From: a virus
DNA: 21,514 bases
Direction: 5' to 3' (one strand)
Virus record (IMG/VR): IMGVR_UViG_3300021440_000136
Coordinates: 1-21,514 of that record
Part shown: piece by piece, positions 8,404-13,803 of the stretch
Numbering within the stretch: position 1 is the stretch's first letter
Layout of the letters: every line of letters starts with the position of its first letter
Program-made: the position numbers and the translations under genes
Notes under the pieces: generated by a model
Database searches by the model: none
Seen by the model: only the letters and a program-made list of their open reading frames with translations
Told to the model about the DNA's origin: nothing

Positions 8404-8734
8404 AAGTCAAAAAGTCGAAAAAATATGCAGAAATTGGGCGGCCATGATTGGACTATAGGGTCGAGTTTTGGGGTTAAAAATCGTGTTACCCTTGTGCTAA
8501 ATGCTTGTTTTTCAATGGTTTAAGCGTGTCAAGACACAAAAGGCAGGGCCTGGAGCTTTATTAGGCTATACGCTAGTCATAGTCTTTATATAGGCAAGAG
8601 GGGCGGCAGGCGAACCGATCGGCTAACCCTGCTCCGTAGCAGGGGGGAGAAGTGCGCCTTTGAGTCGCGCCCCTGCTGGGACTGGTCCCAAAACAATGCA
8701 ACTGCGGCAAGGCCGCTAATGAAAGGTTGATAAC
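8404..8734 (+). other. Long leader without a supported gene; several small stem-loops
   Basis: This stretch is AT-richer in its first half than the genes around it and holds no convincing gene. Visible structures are GTGTC-AA-GACAC (8526-8537), CCCTGCT-CCGT-AGCAGGG (8627-8644), the palindrome TGGGACTGGTCCCA (8677-8690) and GCGGC-AAG-GCCGC (8704-8716). The last one ends just before the ribosome binding site (AAAGG) of the gene at 8735. A TATATAGG at about 8588 could be part of a promoter but no matching -35 was found. It may be a structured 5' leader, an origin region, or both; the sequence alone does not decide. Confidence 0.4.
8677..8690. repeat. TGGGAC-YR-GTCCCA palindrome, copy 1
   Basis: TGGGACTGGTCCCA has two 6-bp arms around a TG centre. 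It lies 44 bases upstream of the start at 8735. The same element recurs at 9605, 9888 and 10018 and was not found elsewhere in the window. It may be an operator or a small dispersed palindromic element. Confidence 0.75.
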
Positions 8735-9490
8735 ATGACGGAACAAGCCAATCAGGCCCCGGCAACCGTTAAGGTTTGCGGTGCGGAATACGAATTTTCT
8801 GCGCAATCGTTCGGCGATGCCGTGGCGCGGTGGAAGGCGTCGCTTGTCGGCGCGGCAACTACGGTGGAAAACGCTGACAATCTGTTTGGCCGGACCGCGC
8901 TTGTCGCGCTGCTGTCTGGCACTGTCACCCCTTCCAATCTGGCGCTTGCGGCCTATGCCGCGTTCAATCCCAAGAGTGCCAAGGGCGACAAGTGCAAGCC
9001 CAAGCTGCAAGGCGATATGGTTCTGTCCGTATCGTCCCTGCGCAATGCCAAGGGCGGCGACAATGCGCGGAAAGCGCTTGACGCGCTTTGCGCTATTCAC
9101 GCCACCATGAACGGACAGACCGACGCCGACGGGGCAAACATCATGGCCCCGGCGGTTCTCGCTTTCGTCAACGGCGAAAAGGGCGCGGCCTCGTCCGTTC
9201 GCAAGCTGGCGGAAGTGCTGGCCAAGGCGGCGCTTGAACATGCCAAGGCCCTTGGCCTTGTGAACGACAATGATGAAGCGGCCAGCGATGCCAGCGAAGG
9301 CAAGCCCGAGGGCCAGACCGATGCCGCACCGGCCACCCTGTCCGATGCCATCCTTACGCTGGCGGCAACGCTGGAAAGCGCCAGCGATGCCGAATTGGCA
9401 ACGGTGGGCGATGAAATGGCTATCCTTTGGGAAGTCATCGGCGCGCGTTTCAACATCAGTGAGGGCGAAGGCGAACGCAAGGCGGCATAA
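8735..9490 (+). CDS. Unrecognised Ala-rich acidic protein (251 aa)
   Basis: I do not recognise this protein. The ATG at 8735 has an AAAGG ribosome binding site. The sequence begins MTEQANQAPATVKVCGAEYEFSA and is then helical and alanine-rich. The first 180 residues look like a compact helical domain, followed by an acidic linker (NDNDEAASDASEGKPEG) and a C-terminal helical segment with LSDAILTLAATLESASDAE. There is no membrane segment, signal peptide or known catalytic motif. It stands after a leader with the first TGGGAC palindrome and is followed by a stem-loop, so it appears to be its own transcription unit. Its codon choice (frequent CTT and GGCGAA) seems somewhat unlike the neighbouring phage genes, which would fit later acquisition, but this is an impression. 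Confidence 0.7.
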   Translation: MTEQANQAPATVKVCGAEYEFSAQSFGDAVARWKASLVGAATTVENADNLFGRTALVALLSGTVTPSNLALAAYAAFNPKSAKGDKCKPKLQGDMVLSVSSLRNAKGGDNARKALDALCAIHATMNGQTDADGANIMAPAVLAFVNGEKGAASSVRKLAEVLAKAALEHAKALGLVNDNDEAASDASEGKPEGQTDAAPATLSDAILTLAATLESASDAELATVGDEMAILWEVIGARFNISEGEGERKAA

Positions 9491-9507
9491 GCCCCGCCCC
9501 TAGCTAG

Positions 9508-9538
9508 TCCGGGCCTAGCCTATCCCGCTAGGCCCGGA
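9508..9538 (+). terminator. GC-rich stem-loop after the 251-aa gene
   Basis: A perfect 12-bp stem pairs TCCGGGCCTAGC (9508-9519) with GCTAGGCCCGGA (9527-9538) around a 7-base loop. It starts 17 bases after the stop of the 251-aa gene. No T-run follows, so it may be a weak or factor-assisted terminator or an mRNA-stabilising hairpin. Confidence 0.6.
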
Positions 9539-9604
9539 TTATGCCCCGCCCAGGTTTTCGGCCTGGCGCGGTCGTGCCCCCGCGCGCCCGCGACAAGCCT
9601 AAAA

Positions 9605-9622
9605 TTTGGGACTGGTCCCAAA
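9605..9622. repeat. TGGGAC-YR-GTCCCA palindrome, copy 2 (extended)
   Basis: TTTGGGACTGGTCCCAAA is part of a perfect inverted repeat that spans 9603-9624 with 10-bp arms and a TG centre. It lies 20 bases upstream of the ATG at 9645, between the preceding stem-loop and that gene, which is where an operator would be expected. Confidence 0.8.
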
Positions 9623-9644
9623 TTCTCAACCGGAGCAACGCCTA

Positions 9645-10142
9645 ATGCGCGCGCTTTCATCCACCCAAATCGGGGACGTTTTCACCGCCTTGCGCGACCG
9701 CCTGCCCAAAATCGGGCGCGAAGTCCGTTTCGCGGTCAAGCTGCGAACCGATTTTGACGGACCGATTGAACGGCCAAGCCGAAAAATCCCCAAGCCGCGC
9801 GCAATTCCCAAGAGCGACGCCGTCAAACACGCGGAGGCGCAACGCGCGGTGCTCAAGCATATTGAGCGCGGGATGCATTTCTCGAAATTTGGGACCAGTC
9901 CCAAATTGACCGTCAAACGGCCTGAAATCGCCCCCGCGCCAGTCCAGCGTCCGCCTGTGCTGCTCCTGACGGATCAGCGCAGCGACCGCCGCAAGCTCCT
10001 TCACCAGCCCGAAAATCTGGGACCAGTCCCAAATCAGGTGCTGGACCAGCGCATTGCGCAGATCAACGCCGCCATGGCCGTGCAATTCGGCCCGTGGCTC
10101 CCGCAACTGCAAGCCCTAGCCTATGAGGTGATCCGTGTTTAG
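9645..10142 (+). CDS. Unrecognised basic protein carrying two in-gene palindromes (165 aa)
   Basis: The ATG at 9645 follows a GGAG ribosome binding site; upstream codons would read through the palindrome and are not needed. The protein is basic and proline-rich in the middle (PIERPSRKIPKPRAIPKSD), suggesting nucleic acid contact or an extended linker. The C-terminal part has VLDQRIAQINAAMAVQFGPW. Two copies of the TGGGAC palindrome fall inside the gene and are read in different frames, giving FGTSPKL at about residues 82-88 and LGPVPNQ at about 125-131. I know no family for it. The in-gene palindromes suggest either small element insertions tolerated by a flexible protein or binding sites for its own control. 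Confidence 0.65.
   Translation: MRALSSTQIGDVFTALRDRLPKIGREVRFAVKLRTDFDGPIERPSRKIPKPRAIPKSDAVKHAEAQRAVLKHIERGMHFSKFGTSPKLTVKRPEIAPAPVQRPPVLLLTDQRSDRRKLLHQPENLGPVPNQVLDQRIAQINAAMAVQFGPWLPQLQALAYEVIRV
9888..9905. repeat. TGGGAC-YR-GTCCCA palindrome, copy 3 (extended, in gene)
   Basis: TTTGGGACCAGTCCCAAA lies in a perfect inverted repeat at 9886-9907. It is the exact reverse complement of copy 2 over the full 22 bases and sits inside the 165-aa gene, read as F-G-T-S-P-K. Confidence 0.8.
10018..10031. repeat. TGGGAC-YR-GTCCCA palindrome, copy 4 (in gene)
   Basis: TGGGACCAGTCCCA is inside the 165-aa gene and read as L-G-P-V-P-N, one frame off from copy 3. The flanks (AATC on the left, AAAT on the right) are a one-mismatch version of the 22-base palindrome of copies 2 and 3. 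Confidence 0.8.
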
Positions 10143-10266
10143 CATCTGGTCGATCAACAAGGCGCGTCCTCTGCGCCGCAAGCTCCCCAACTTCCGCCAA
10201 GCCTGTGACTTGGCCGACAAGCTGGAAAAGCGGACGGGCACGCCTCTGACCGTGGTGTGGCCGTGA
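10135..10266 (+). CDS. Small overlapping basic protein (43 aa)
   Basis: A GTG at 10135 with GAGGTG just upstream opens a 43-residue frame that overlaps the end of the 165-aa gene by eight bases and the start of the next gene by four. The product begins MFSIWSINKARPLRRKLPNF and ends LTVVWP. It is basic with a helical centre (RQACDLADKLEKRTG). No family is recognised. The tight overlaps on both sides and the ribosome binding site make it a probable real gene. Confidence 0.5.
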   Translation: MFSIWSINKARPLRRKLPNFRQACDLADKLEKRTGTPLTVVWP

Positions 10267-10481
10267 TCCCCGGCGCGAGCCTCGTGGGCCTGGGCATGGT
10301 CGTGGGCCTGGCGGTTGCCACGCCCCTGATGGTGTGGTGGCTTGACCGCAAAGGCGCGCGCGCCGAAATCTCCAAGCGCGATCAGGTCAATCGAAACAAT
10401 CGCGCTTTCTATGGCGCGATCGGCGAAAAGTGGTATCCCCATAGGAATGAGGACGGAACGACCAGCCACTATCCCACATGA
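10263..10481 (+). CDS. Small single-pass membrane protein (72 aa)
   Basis: Start is taken at the GTG at 10263, which overlaps the previous stop (GTGA); a GTG at 10257 would add two residues. Residues 2-25 (IPGASLVGLGMVVGLAVATP and on to LMVWW) form one clear membrane segment. A basic cytoplasmic-type flank follows (LDRKGARAEISKRDQ), then a polar tail ending in KWYPHRNEDGTTSHYP. This suggests an N-out or short-N topology with the basic side in the cytoplasm. Its role is unknown; a holin or spanin cannot be claimed from one segment without other lysis genes nearby. Confidence 0.6.
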   Translation: MIPGASLVGLGMVVGLAVATPLMVWWLDRKGARAEISKRDQVNRNNRAFYGAIGEKWYPHRNEDGTTSHYPT

Positions 10482-10482
10482 C

Positions 10483-10971
10483 ATGGGGGCAACCCTGCCC
10501 ACGGTCGCGCGCCTCACGGACTCCAGGTTCCGTCGGGCGCGCAAAGTGTTTCGATTGGATGTGGCCGACGCGGTTGAGTTGACCGCGTTTCTCCACATCG
10601 TGCCGCCCGAGTTCGCGCGGTGGATTTTCGGCTGGAAAAGGACCAGCGTGCTCGCGGCGAGGGAATTTCTCGCGGACCCACGGCTGAATGAGCTGGCTGC
10701 GCCGCTCGTCGTGGAGAACATCCACGCTTTGAGCGTGGACGTGGGCCTGGTGATCCTCAAAGCCATGCAAGAGGGCGGATGGCGCGCTCGTAACACCGCC
10801 CCCAAGATTGTGTTCGACACGATTGCGGAGCTTCGCGCGAATGGAATGCCCCCGGAGCAGATCGCAAAGGCCACCGGTCTGCGTGTGGAGACGGTGTGGA
10901 AGTGGTCGAGGCCAAAAACCAACCGGGCTGAAGGCCAGCGTGCTCGCGCTGCTGCTGCCTTGGTTGTCTGA
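10483..10971 (+). CDS. Protein with C-terminal helix-turn-helix (162 aa), possible regulator
   Basis: I start at the ATG at 10483, one base after the preceding stop; an upstream in-frame ATG at 10446 is possible. The N-terminal 110 residues are helical and basic (RFRRARKVFRLDV). Residues about 113-142 read TIAELRANGMPPEQIAKATG then LRVETVWKWSR, a good match to a resolvase/Hin-type helix-turn-helix with the pattern L-x-x-x-G-x-x-x-x-x-I-A-x-x-x-G. The gene ends just before the dyad-rich control region at 10977, so it is a candidate for the protein that binds those dyads or the TGGGAC palindromes. The fold is visible from sequence; the target is inference. Confidence 0.65.
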   Translation: MGATLPTVARLTDSRFRRARKVFRLDVADAVELTAFLHIVPPEFARWIFGWKRTSVLAAREFLADPRLNELAAPLVVENIHALSVDVGLVILKAMQEGGWRARNTAPKIVFDTIAELRANGMPPEQIAKATGLRVETVWKWSRPKTNRAEGQRARAAAALVV

Positions 10972-10986
10972 CGGTTATTTTTCTTC

Positions 10987-11003
10987 AATATACCCGGTAT
11001 ATT
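10987..11003. promoter_or_regulatory. Operator-like dyad, copy B (perfect)
   Basis: AATATACCCGGTATATT is a perfect dyad with 7-bp arms around CCG. It is preceded by TTTTTCTTC, which is also present next to copy C in mirror orientation. Confidence 0.6.
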
Positions 11004-11065
11004 TTTTCTCGGAGAGCGAGTGTGACATATTTATCACACTGATCTAAGTATATGATCTCTATATA

Positions 11066-11071
11066 TATAAT
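11066..11071 (+). promoter_or_regulatory. Possible -10 box for the accessory operon
   Basis: TATAAT at 11066-11071 is a perfect sigma-70 -10 hexamer lying between the two sets of dyads and about 95 bases before the first gene. The -35 position (about 11043-11048, TCTAAG) is a poor match, which could mean activator dependence. In such AT-rich DNA a chance match is possible. Confidence 0.35.
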
Positions 11072-11139
11072 CATGTATTTGGCTACCAATTTCCGAGAAA
11101 ATTTATCCTTCATAGTGGTAATTATGTCACACATTGGGA

Positions 11140-11156
11140 AATACACCGGGTATATT
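11140..11156. promoter_or_regulatory. Operator-like dyad, copy C
   Basis: AATACACCGGGTATATT is the reverse-sense copy of the dyad at 10987 with one arm mismatch. The surrounding 28-base arm ends inside the ATG at 11165, so a bound protein would also cover the translation start region of the first operon gene. Confidence 0.6.
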
Positions 11157-11164
11157 GAAGAAAA

Positions 11165-11509
11165 ATGAAATCTATGGAGGTGAAGGTGATCTCTCTGTGG
11201 CGCATTCAACGGAAGGATGAGCCGCGACGCGGCCCGTTCACAACACTGGTCCAGCCCGGCCATCCCGCTTGGGATAATCTCCCTCCTCCGTGCGAGGAGG
11301 GCCACGATCTCTCCCGTGGCTACGAGTTTTGCGCCTTCAAAAGCTTGGAAGACCTCCACGAGTATTTCCCGCCCGACGACCCTGTGTTAAGCCATCCGGA
11401 CTTCGAGGTGGTTGTGATCGAGGCGCGCCGAGCCATCATCCTTAACAACCAAGCCATTTTCCGCTGGGAACATGTCGAAAGATGGTCCCCAATCAACGAA
11501 GAGGAGTGA
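11165..11509 (+). CDS. Unrecognised protein, first gene of accessory operon (114 aa)
   Basis: Start at the ATG at 11165 or nine bases later at 11174 (MEVKVISLW); the first ATG overlaps the inverted repeat arm. The protein begins with strands (VKVISLWRIQRKDEP), has a proline-rich loop (NLPPPCEEGHD), and continues with YEFCAFKSLEDLHEYFPPDD and VVVIEARRAIILNNQAIFR. Mixed alpha/beta, soluble, no membrane segment. The phrase AFKSLEDLHEYF followed by VVVIEA resembles small phage proteins that display a parameter-like beta-alpha unit, but I cannot name a family. It leads the densely packed operon that continues to 16407. Confidence 0.65.
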   Translation: MKSMEVKVISLWRIQRKDEPRRGPFTTLVQPGHPAWDNLPPPCEEGHDLSRGYEFCAFKSLEDLHEYFPPDDPVLSHPDFEVVVIEARRAIILNNQAIFRWEHVERWSPINEEE

Positions 11510-11514
11510 AGATT

Positions 11515-11661
11515 ATGCGCATCACCATCGGACGCGGCCGCAACCGCATCAGCACCGAAGTCGCCACCGGCCCGCACATCGCCAAGGGCGAGCGCGAGAA
11601 GACCGCGTGGGATCTGAAGATGATCCTGTTCAATCGCGGCTACCTCAAGAGCCTCGCGTAA
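11515..11661 (+). CDS. Very small basic protein (48 aa)
   Basis: The ATG at 11515 lies five bases after the previous stop with GAGGAG upstream. The 48-residue product starts MRITIGRGRNRISTEVATG and ends ILFNRGYLKSLA. It is basic, with a short beta start and a helical end. Its stop overlaps the next start (TAATG). No family known; the operon fit and ribosome binding site support it as a gene. Confidence 0.55.
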   Translation: MRITIGRGRNRISTEVATGPHIAKGEREKTAWDLKMILFNRGYLKSLA

Positions 11662-12074
11662 TGCGCTGGCTGCGAAAGCGGCTAGCACCCTCGCCGTCCC
11701 AAATCCTCGTGGGCCTGATCGCGGACGATGTTCTGCGCCACGCCCACGAGTGGGACAATCTTCACCAACCGGCCAGGTTCTCCAAGGACTACCGCGTGAT
11801 CCGTCGCAAGGGCTACGCCTTGGAGTTTGTCGAATACGACTTCCACAAGGACGGACGTGTAACCGTCCACCCACAGCCGCTCACCAAGGGCTTCACGCTC
11901 GACAAGGACGAGGCCGAATTTCTCGGTAAGGCTCTGACGCAGGCCAAGCGGCTTTACCAAGCCGCCGTGGATGCCACCAAGGCGATCGAGGACGGTCTCG
12001 AAGCCAACGCCAAGGAAGCCAAGCGCCAGATGGCCGCGTGCGACGCAATCGAAAGGTTCATGACCCATGCTTGA
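11661..12074 (+). CDS. Unrecognised phage protein with helical C-terminus (137 aa)
   Basis: The ATG at 11661 overlaps the preceding stop. The N-terminus is basic (MRWLRKRLAPSPSQILVG) and could associate with membranes or nucleic acid but has no full membrane segment. The centre has beta character (DYRVIRRKGYALEFVEYDF), then a long charged helix region, KDEAEFLGKALTQAKRLYQA and onward to EANAKEAKRQMAACDAIERF. It overlaps the next gene by eight bases. No function can be assigned. Confidence 0.65.
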   Translation: MRWLRKRLAPSPSQILVGLIADDVLRHAHEWDNLHQPARFSKDYRVIRRKGYALEFVEYDFHKDGRVTVHPQPLTKGFTLDKDEAEFLGKALTQAKRLYQAAVDATKAIEDGLEANAKEAKRQMAACDAIERFMTHA

Positions 12075-12324
12075 ACATCTCAAAGCCCGGTGGCCCGAGG
12101 TCACCTTCGCCACGCACGAGACGCACCCATGGGCAAGCGTCACGTTCAAGGGCACGCGCCACAAGATCACCCTGACCATGCCGAACACGTCGGACTTCCT
12201 CTCGGAGCTTCCCGACCATGAGTTCCCGATGCTGGTCGCCGACGCCAGCGTGATTTACACCAACACCGACGTGGTGGGCGGCTACACGCAGGCCACCATC
12301 GAAATCCTGACCCTGGAGGACTGA
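12067..12324 (+). CDS. Small acidic alpha/beta protein (85 aa)
   Basis: The ATG at 12067 lies within the end of the previous gene and has AAAGG upstream. The product alternates strands (VTFATHETHPWASVTFKG, HKITLTMP, FPMLVADASVIYTNTD, ATIEILTLED) with a short helix near SDFLSELPD. This looks like a compact beta sheet fold. No family is recognised. It is followed after three bases by the 78-aa gene. Confidence 0.6.
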   Translation: MLEHLKARWPEVTFATHETHPWASVTFKGTRHKITLTMPNTSDFLSELPDHEFPMLVADASVIYTNTDVVGGYTQATIEILTLED

Positions 12325-12327
12325 ACC

Positions 12328-12564
12328 ATGAAAGTCACCGACCTTGAAAACGCCACCAAGCTCAAGGCTCGCTTCGATCGCATCACGGCGAAGCAGAAGG
12401 CGATCGAAGAACCCAAGCACGTCACCGTCTCGGTCGACAACTTCAAGTTCGACCTGAACGAGGCCAATCGTGCGCGCATCCTCGCCGTCCTGTCGAACCA
12501 GCTGGCGATGGAACACGCCACCTGCGCGGCGCAGGCGATCGACCTCGGCCTGGAGTTCGAGTGA
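12328..12564 (+). CDS. Small helical protein (78 aa)
   Basis: The ATG at 12328 has GGAGG upstream. The protein is a helix (LENATKLKARFDRITAKQKA), a short beta pair (HVTVSVDNFKFDL), then another helix (EANRARILAVLSNQLAMEHA). Helix-strand-helix proteins of this size with an N-terminal charged coil are frequent in phage early regions, but I cannot name a role. The next gene starts in its stop codon (TGATG). Confidence 0.6.
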   Translation: MKVTDLENATKLKARFDRITAKQKAIEEPKHVTVSVDNFKFDLNEANRARILAVLSNQLAMEHATCAAQAIDLGLEFE

Positions 12565-12890
12565 TGCCGATCAAGCTCCCTGACAACATGACTTTCCGCA
12601 ACGTGCTCGAACTCACGCCCAACGTGTGGGTGTGCGAGGGCACCCACGCGCAGCGGGTCACCGCCAACAGCGTTTGGCACACCTTCATCTACGCGCTCGA
12701 CAAGAAAGGCAGGACAATCCGGGTCGGCTCCACGCGCAATACGCGCCGCTGGGGGTCGCCTGTGATCCGAGCCGAGGTGTGGGGAGTCCCCTCGTCCACT
12801 CAGGACTACATCAGCATGGAGTGTGCAACGACCCAAATGGACGTCGCTGCCCGCTTCCTCACAACCCTCGCCAAGGAGTTTTGGCCGTGA
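12564..12890 (+). CDS. Unrecognised protein, possible paralogue of the next gene (108 aa)
   Basis: The ATG at 12564 overlaps the preceding stop. The product has several aromatic strands (NVWVCEGTHAQRV, VWHTFIYALDKKGRTIRVG, AEVWGVPSS) and a C-terminal helix ending AARFLTTLAKEFWP. The last segment resembles the end of the following protein (HFLIYAAKKFWI), and both place a VWH/IWY pair early in the chain, so the two may be diverged duplicates. No function known. Its end overlaps the next GTG start. Confidence 0.6.
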   Translation: MPIKLPDNMTFRNVLELTPNVWVCEGTHAQRVTANSVWHTFIYALDKKGRTIRVGSTRNTRRWGSPVIRAEVWGVPSSTQDYISMECATTQMDVAARFLTTLAKEFWP

Positions 12891-13267
12891 CCCAACCCAC
12901 CGAAGGCCCTATCCATGAACGCTGGGGTCCATACATTCGCAACATCCAGCCGATCGACGGCACCCCTCTGTTCATCGCCGACGCCTGTCGCGGTGTGAAG
13001 GGCAAGGGACGCATCTGGTATCCATTGATCCTCGCGCCCAACCCCAACGCGGGTAAGCCGAGCTGGATCAATGGTCCGCCCCAAGGCGAGTGGCTGAAAA
13101 TCGGTTGCGTCAAGGAGGCCACCGGCTGTCGCCAAGGCCTGCTTAAAGCCTCGCTTTATGGCCGAAAAGACCCGGTCAGCGACACCTGGTGCCGGGTCGA
13201 AGCCTTTCTGCCGGACTCGGAAGCCGTCCACTTTCTGATCTACGCCGCCAAGAAATTCTGGATCTAA
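12887..13267 (+). CDS. Unrecognised protein, GTG start (126 aa)
   Basis: The frame opens with GTG at 12887 (MTQPTEGPIHERWGPYI) with AAGGAG upstream; an earlier in-frame start would lie deep in the previous gene. The centre has RIWYPLILAPNPNAGKPSWI and a Cys/Gly segment (IGCVKEATGCRQG). The C-terminus is FLPDSEAVHFLIYAAKKFWI. It shares a weak terminal pattern with the gene before it. Soluble alpha/beta; no known motif. Confidence 0.6.
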   Translation: MTQPTEGPIHERWGPYIRNIQPIDGTPLFIADACRGVKGKGRIWYPLILAPNPNAGKPSWINGPPQGEWLKIGCVKEATGCRQGLLKASLYGRKDPVSDTWCRVEAFLPDSEAVHFLIYAAKKFWI

Positions 13268-13280
13268 CAGGAGAACTACC

Positions 13281-13487
13281 ATGATCGCATCCCCCTACGC
13301 CACCGAACGCACCAAGGCCCAGATGGAAGGCCGCGCCGAGCGCGAGGCTTTCCAGAACCACAACGGCAAGCCCTTCCGCACCAAGGCGCAGAAGCGCATG
13401 GCGCGCGAGCACGCCGAGGAGGGCCGCGACGGCGCGTGGCGGAGCTTCGCGCCCGTCAGCTACCACCCGATGCCGAAGACCAACTGA
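13281..13487 (+). CDS. Small highly charged protein (68 aa)
   Basis: ATG at 13281 with AGGAGAA at good spacing. The protein is rich in Lys, Arg, Glu and Gln (RTKAQMEGRAEREAFQNHNG, then RTKAQKRMAREHAEEGRDG) and looks mostly helical and hydrophilic; the RTKAQ motif occurs twice. It may be disordered alone or bind nucleic acid. No family recognised. The next gene begins in its stop codon. Confidence 0.6.
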   Translation: MIASPYATERTKAQMEGRAEREAFQNHNGKPFRTKAQKRMAREHAEEGRDGAWRSFAPVSYHPMPKTN

Positions 13488-13693
13488 TGGTTCCCGCTGT
13501 CAACATGCGCAACGCGCTCATCGCCGCCCATAACCGGGGCAAATCCAACATCTGCATCCAGGACGTTCTCGGCAACACCACGAACGTCCGCATCGAATGC
13601 GTCACCGACGACGCCATCTCGTGCGTGACCGAGCAGGGTTCCGTGCGCCTGATCCATTTCCACGCGATTGTGTGGATCGAATGGATCGCCTAG
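13487..13693 (+). CDS. Small Hfq/Sm-like candidate (68 aa)
   Basis: The ATG at 13487 overlaps the previous stop (TGATG). The 68-residue protein has a short N-terminal helix (MRNALIAAHNRGKS) followed by about five strands: NICIQDVLGN, TNVRIECVTDD, AISCVTEQG, SVRLIHFHAI, VWIEWIA. The order resembles Hfq, where NALRRERVPVSIYLVNG is followed by five strands and a final YKHAIST motif; here HFHAIVWI takes that place. Hfq proteins are ring-shaped RNA chaperones that bind small RNAs. The similarity is by eye, key Hfq residues such as the Q8 and Y55-K56 equivalents are not clearly kept, and other small barrels would look alike. Confidence 0.5.
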   Translation: MVPAVNMRNALIAAHNRGKSNICIQDVLGNTTNVRIECVTDDAISCVTEQGSVRLIHFHAIVWIEWIA

Positions 13694-13803
13694 CGGCACT
13701 CGCGGCACTGACAAAGCGGCCTTCACCACCCAAGGTGGAGGCCGTGCCGCGCCCGACCGTCGTCGCCAAGGTCCAAGACCCAACGAAGGACTTCAACCCA
13801 TGA
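13681..13803 (+). CDS. Very small overlapping protein (40 aa)
   Basis: An ATG at 13681 inside the end of the Hfq-like gene opens a 40-residue frame that ends in the ATGA start of the next gene at 13800. The product begins MDRLAALAALTKRPSPPKVE and is then proline- and valine-rich. It contains an 11-bp inverted repeat at the DNA level (13717-13727 with 13734-13744). There is no clear ribosome binding site, so coupling to the upstream gene would be required. Support is only the exact overlaps on both sides. Confidence 0.4.
   Translation: MDRLAALAALTKRPSPPKVEAVPRPTVVAKVQDPTKDFNP

Larger units (their letters stand above)
10977..11166. promoter_or_regulatory. AT-rich control region with nested inverted repeats
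   Basis: This stretch is far more AT-rich than anything else in the window. Its outer arms, 10977-11004 and 11139-11166, are a 28-base inverted repeat with one mismatch, each holding an AATATAC-N3-GTATATT-type dyad. Inside them are inner dyads: AGTGTGA-N8-TCACACT at 11019-11040 and a degenerate copy in the opposite sense at about 11114-11133. TTTTCTCGGA and its complement also pair near 11004 and 11092. The centre is an ATATATATAATC stretch at 11061-11072. The layout suits an operator-promoter complex or a replication origin; no flanking target duplication was found that would argue for a transposable element. Confidence 0.7.

Noticed and set aside
8424-8522. Small frame of about 32 codons in the leader
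   Set aside because: No ribosome binding site, no family and no operon context.
11019-11040. CRP-like site TGTGA...TCACA
   Set aside because: The spacer is eight bases, not the six of a CRP site, and a similar dyad is mirrored at 11114, so a phage-specific site is more likely.
10977-11166. MITE-like transposable element
   Set aside because: The inverted arms fit, but no target-site duplication flanks them and one dyad recurs alone at 5309.
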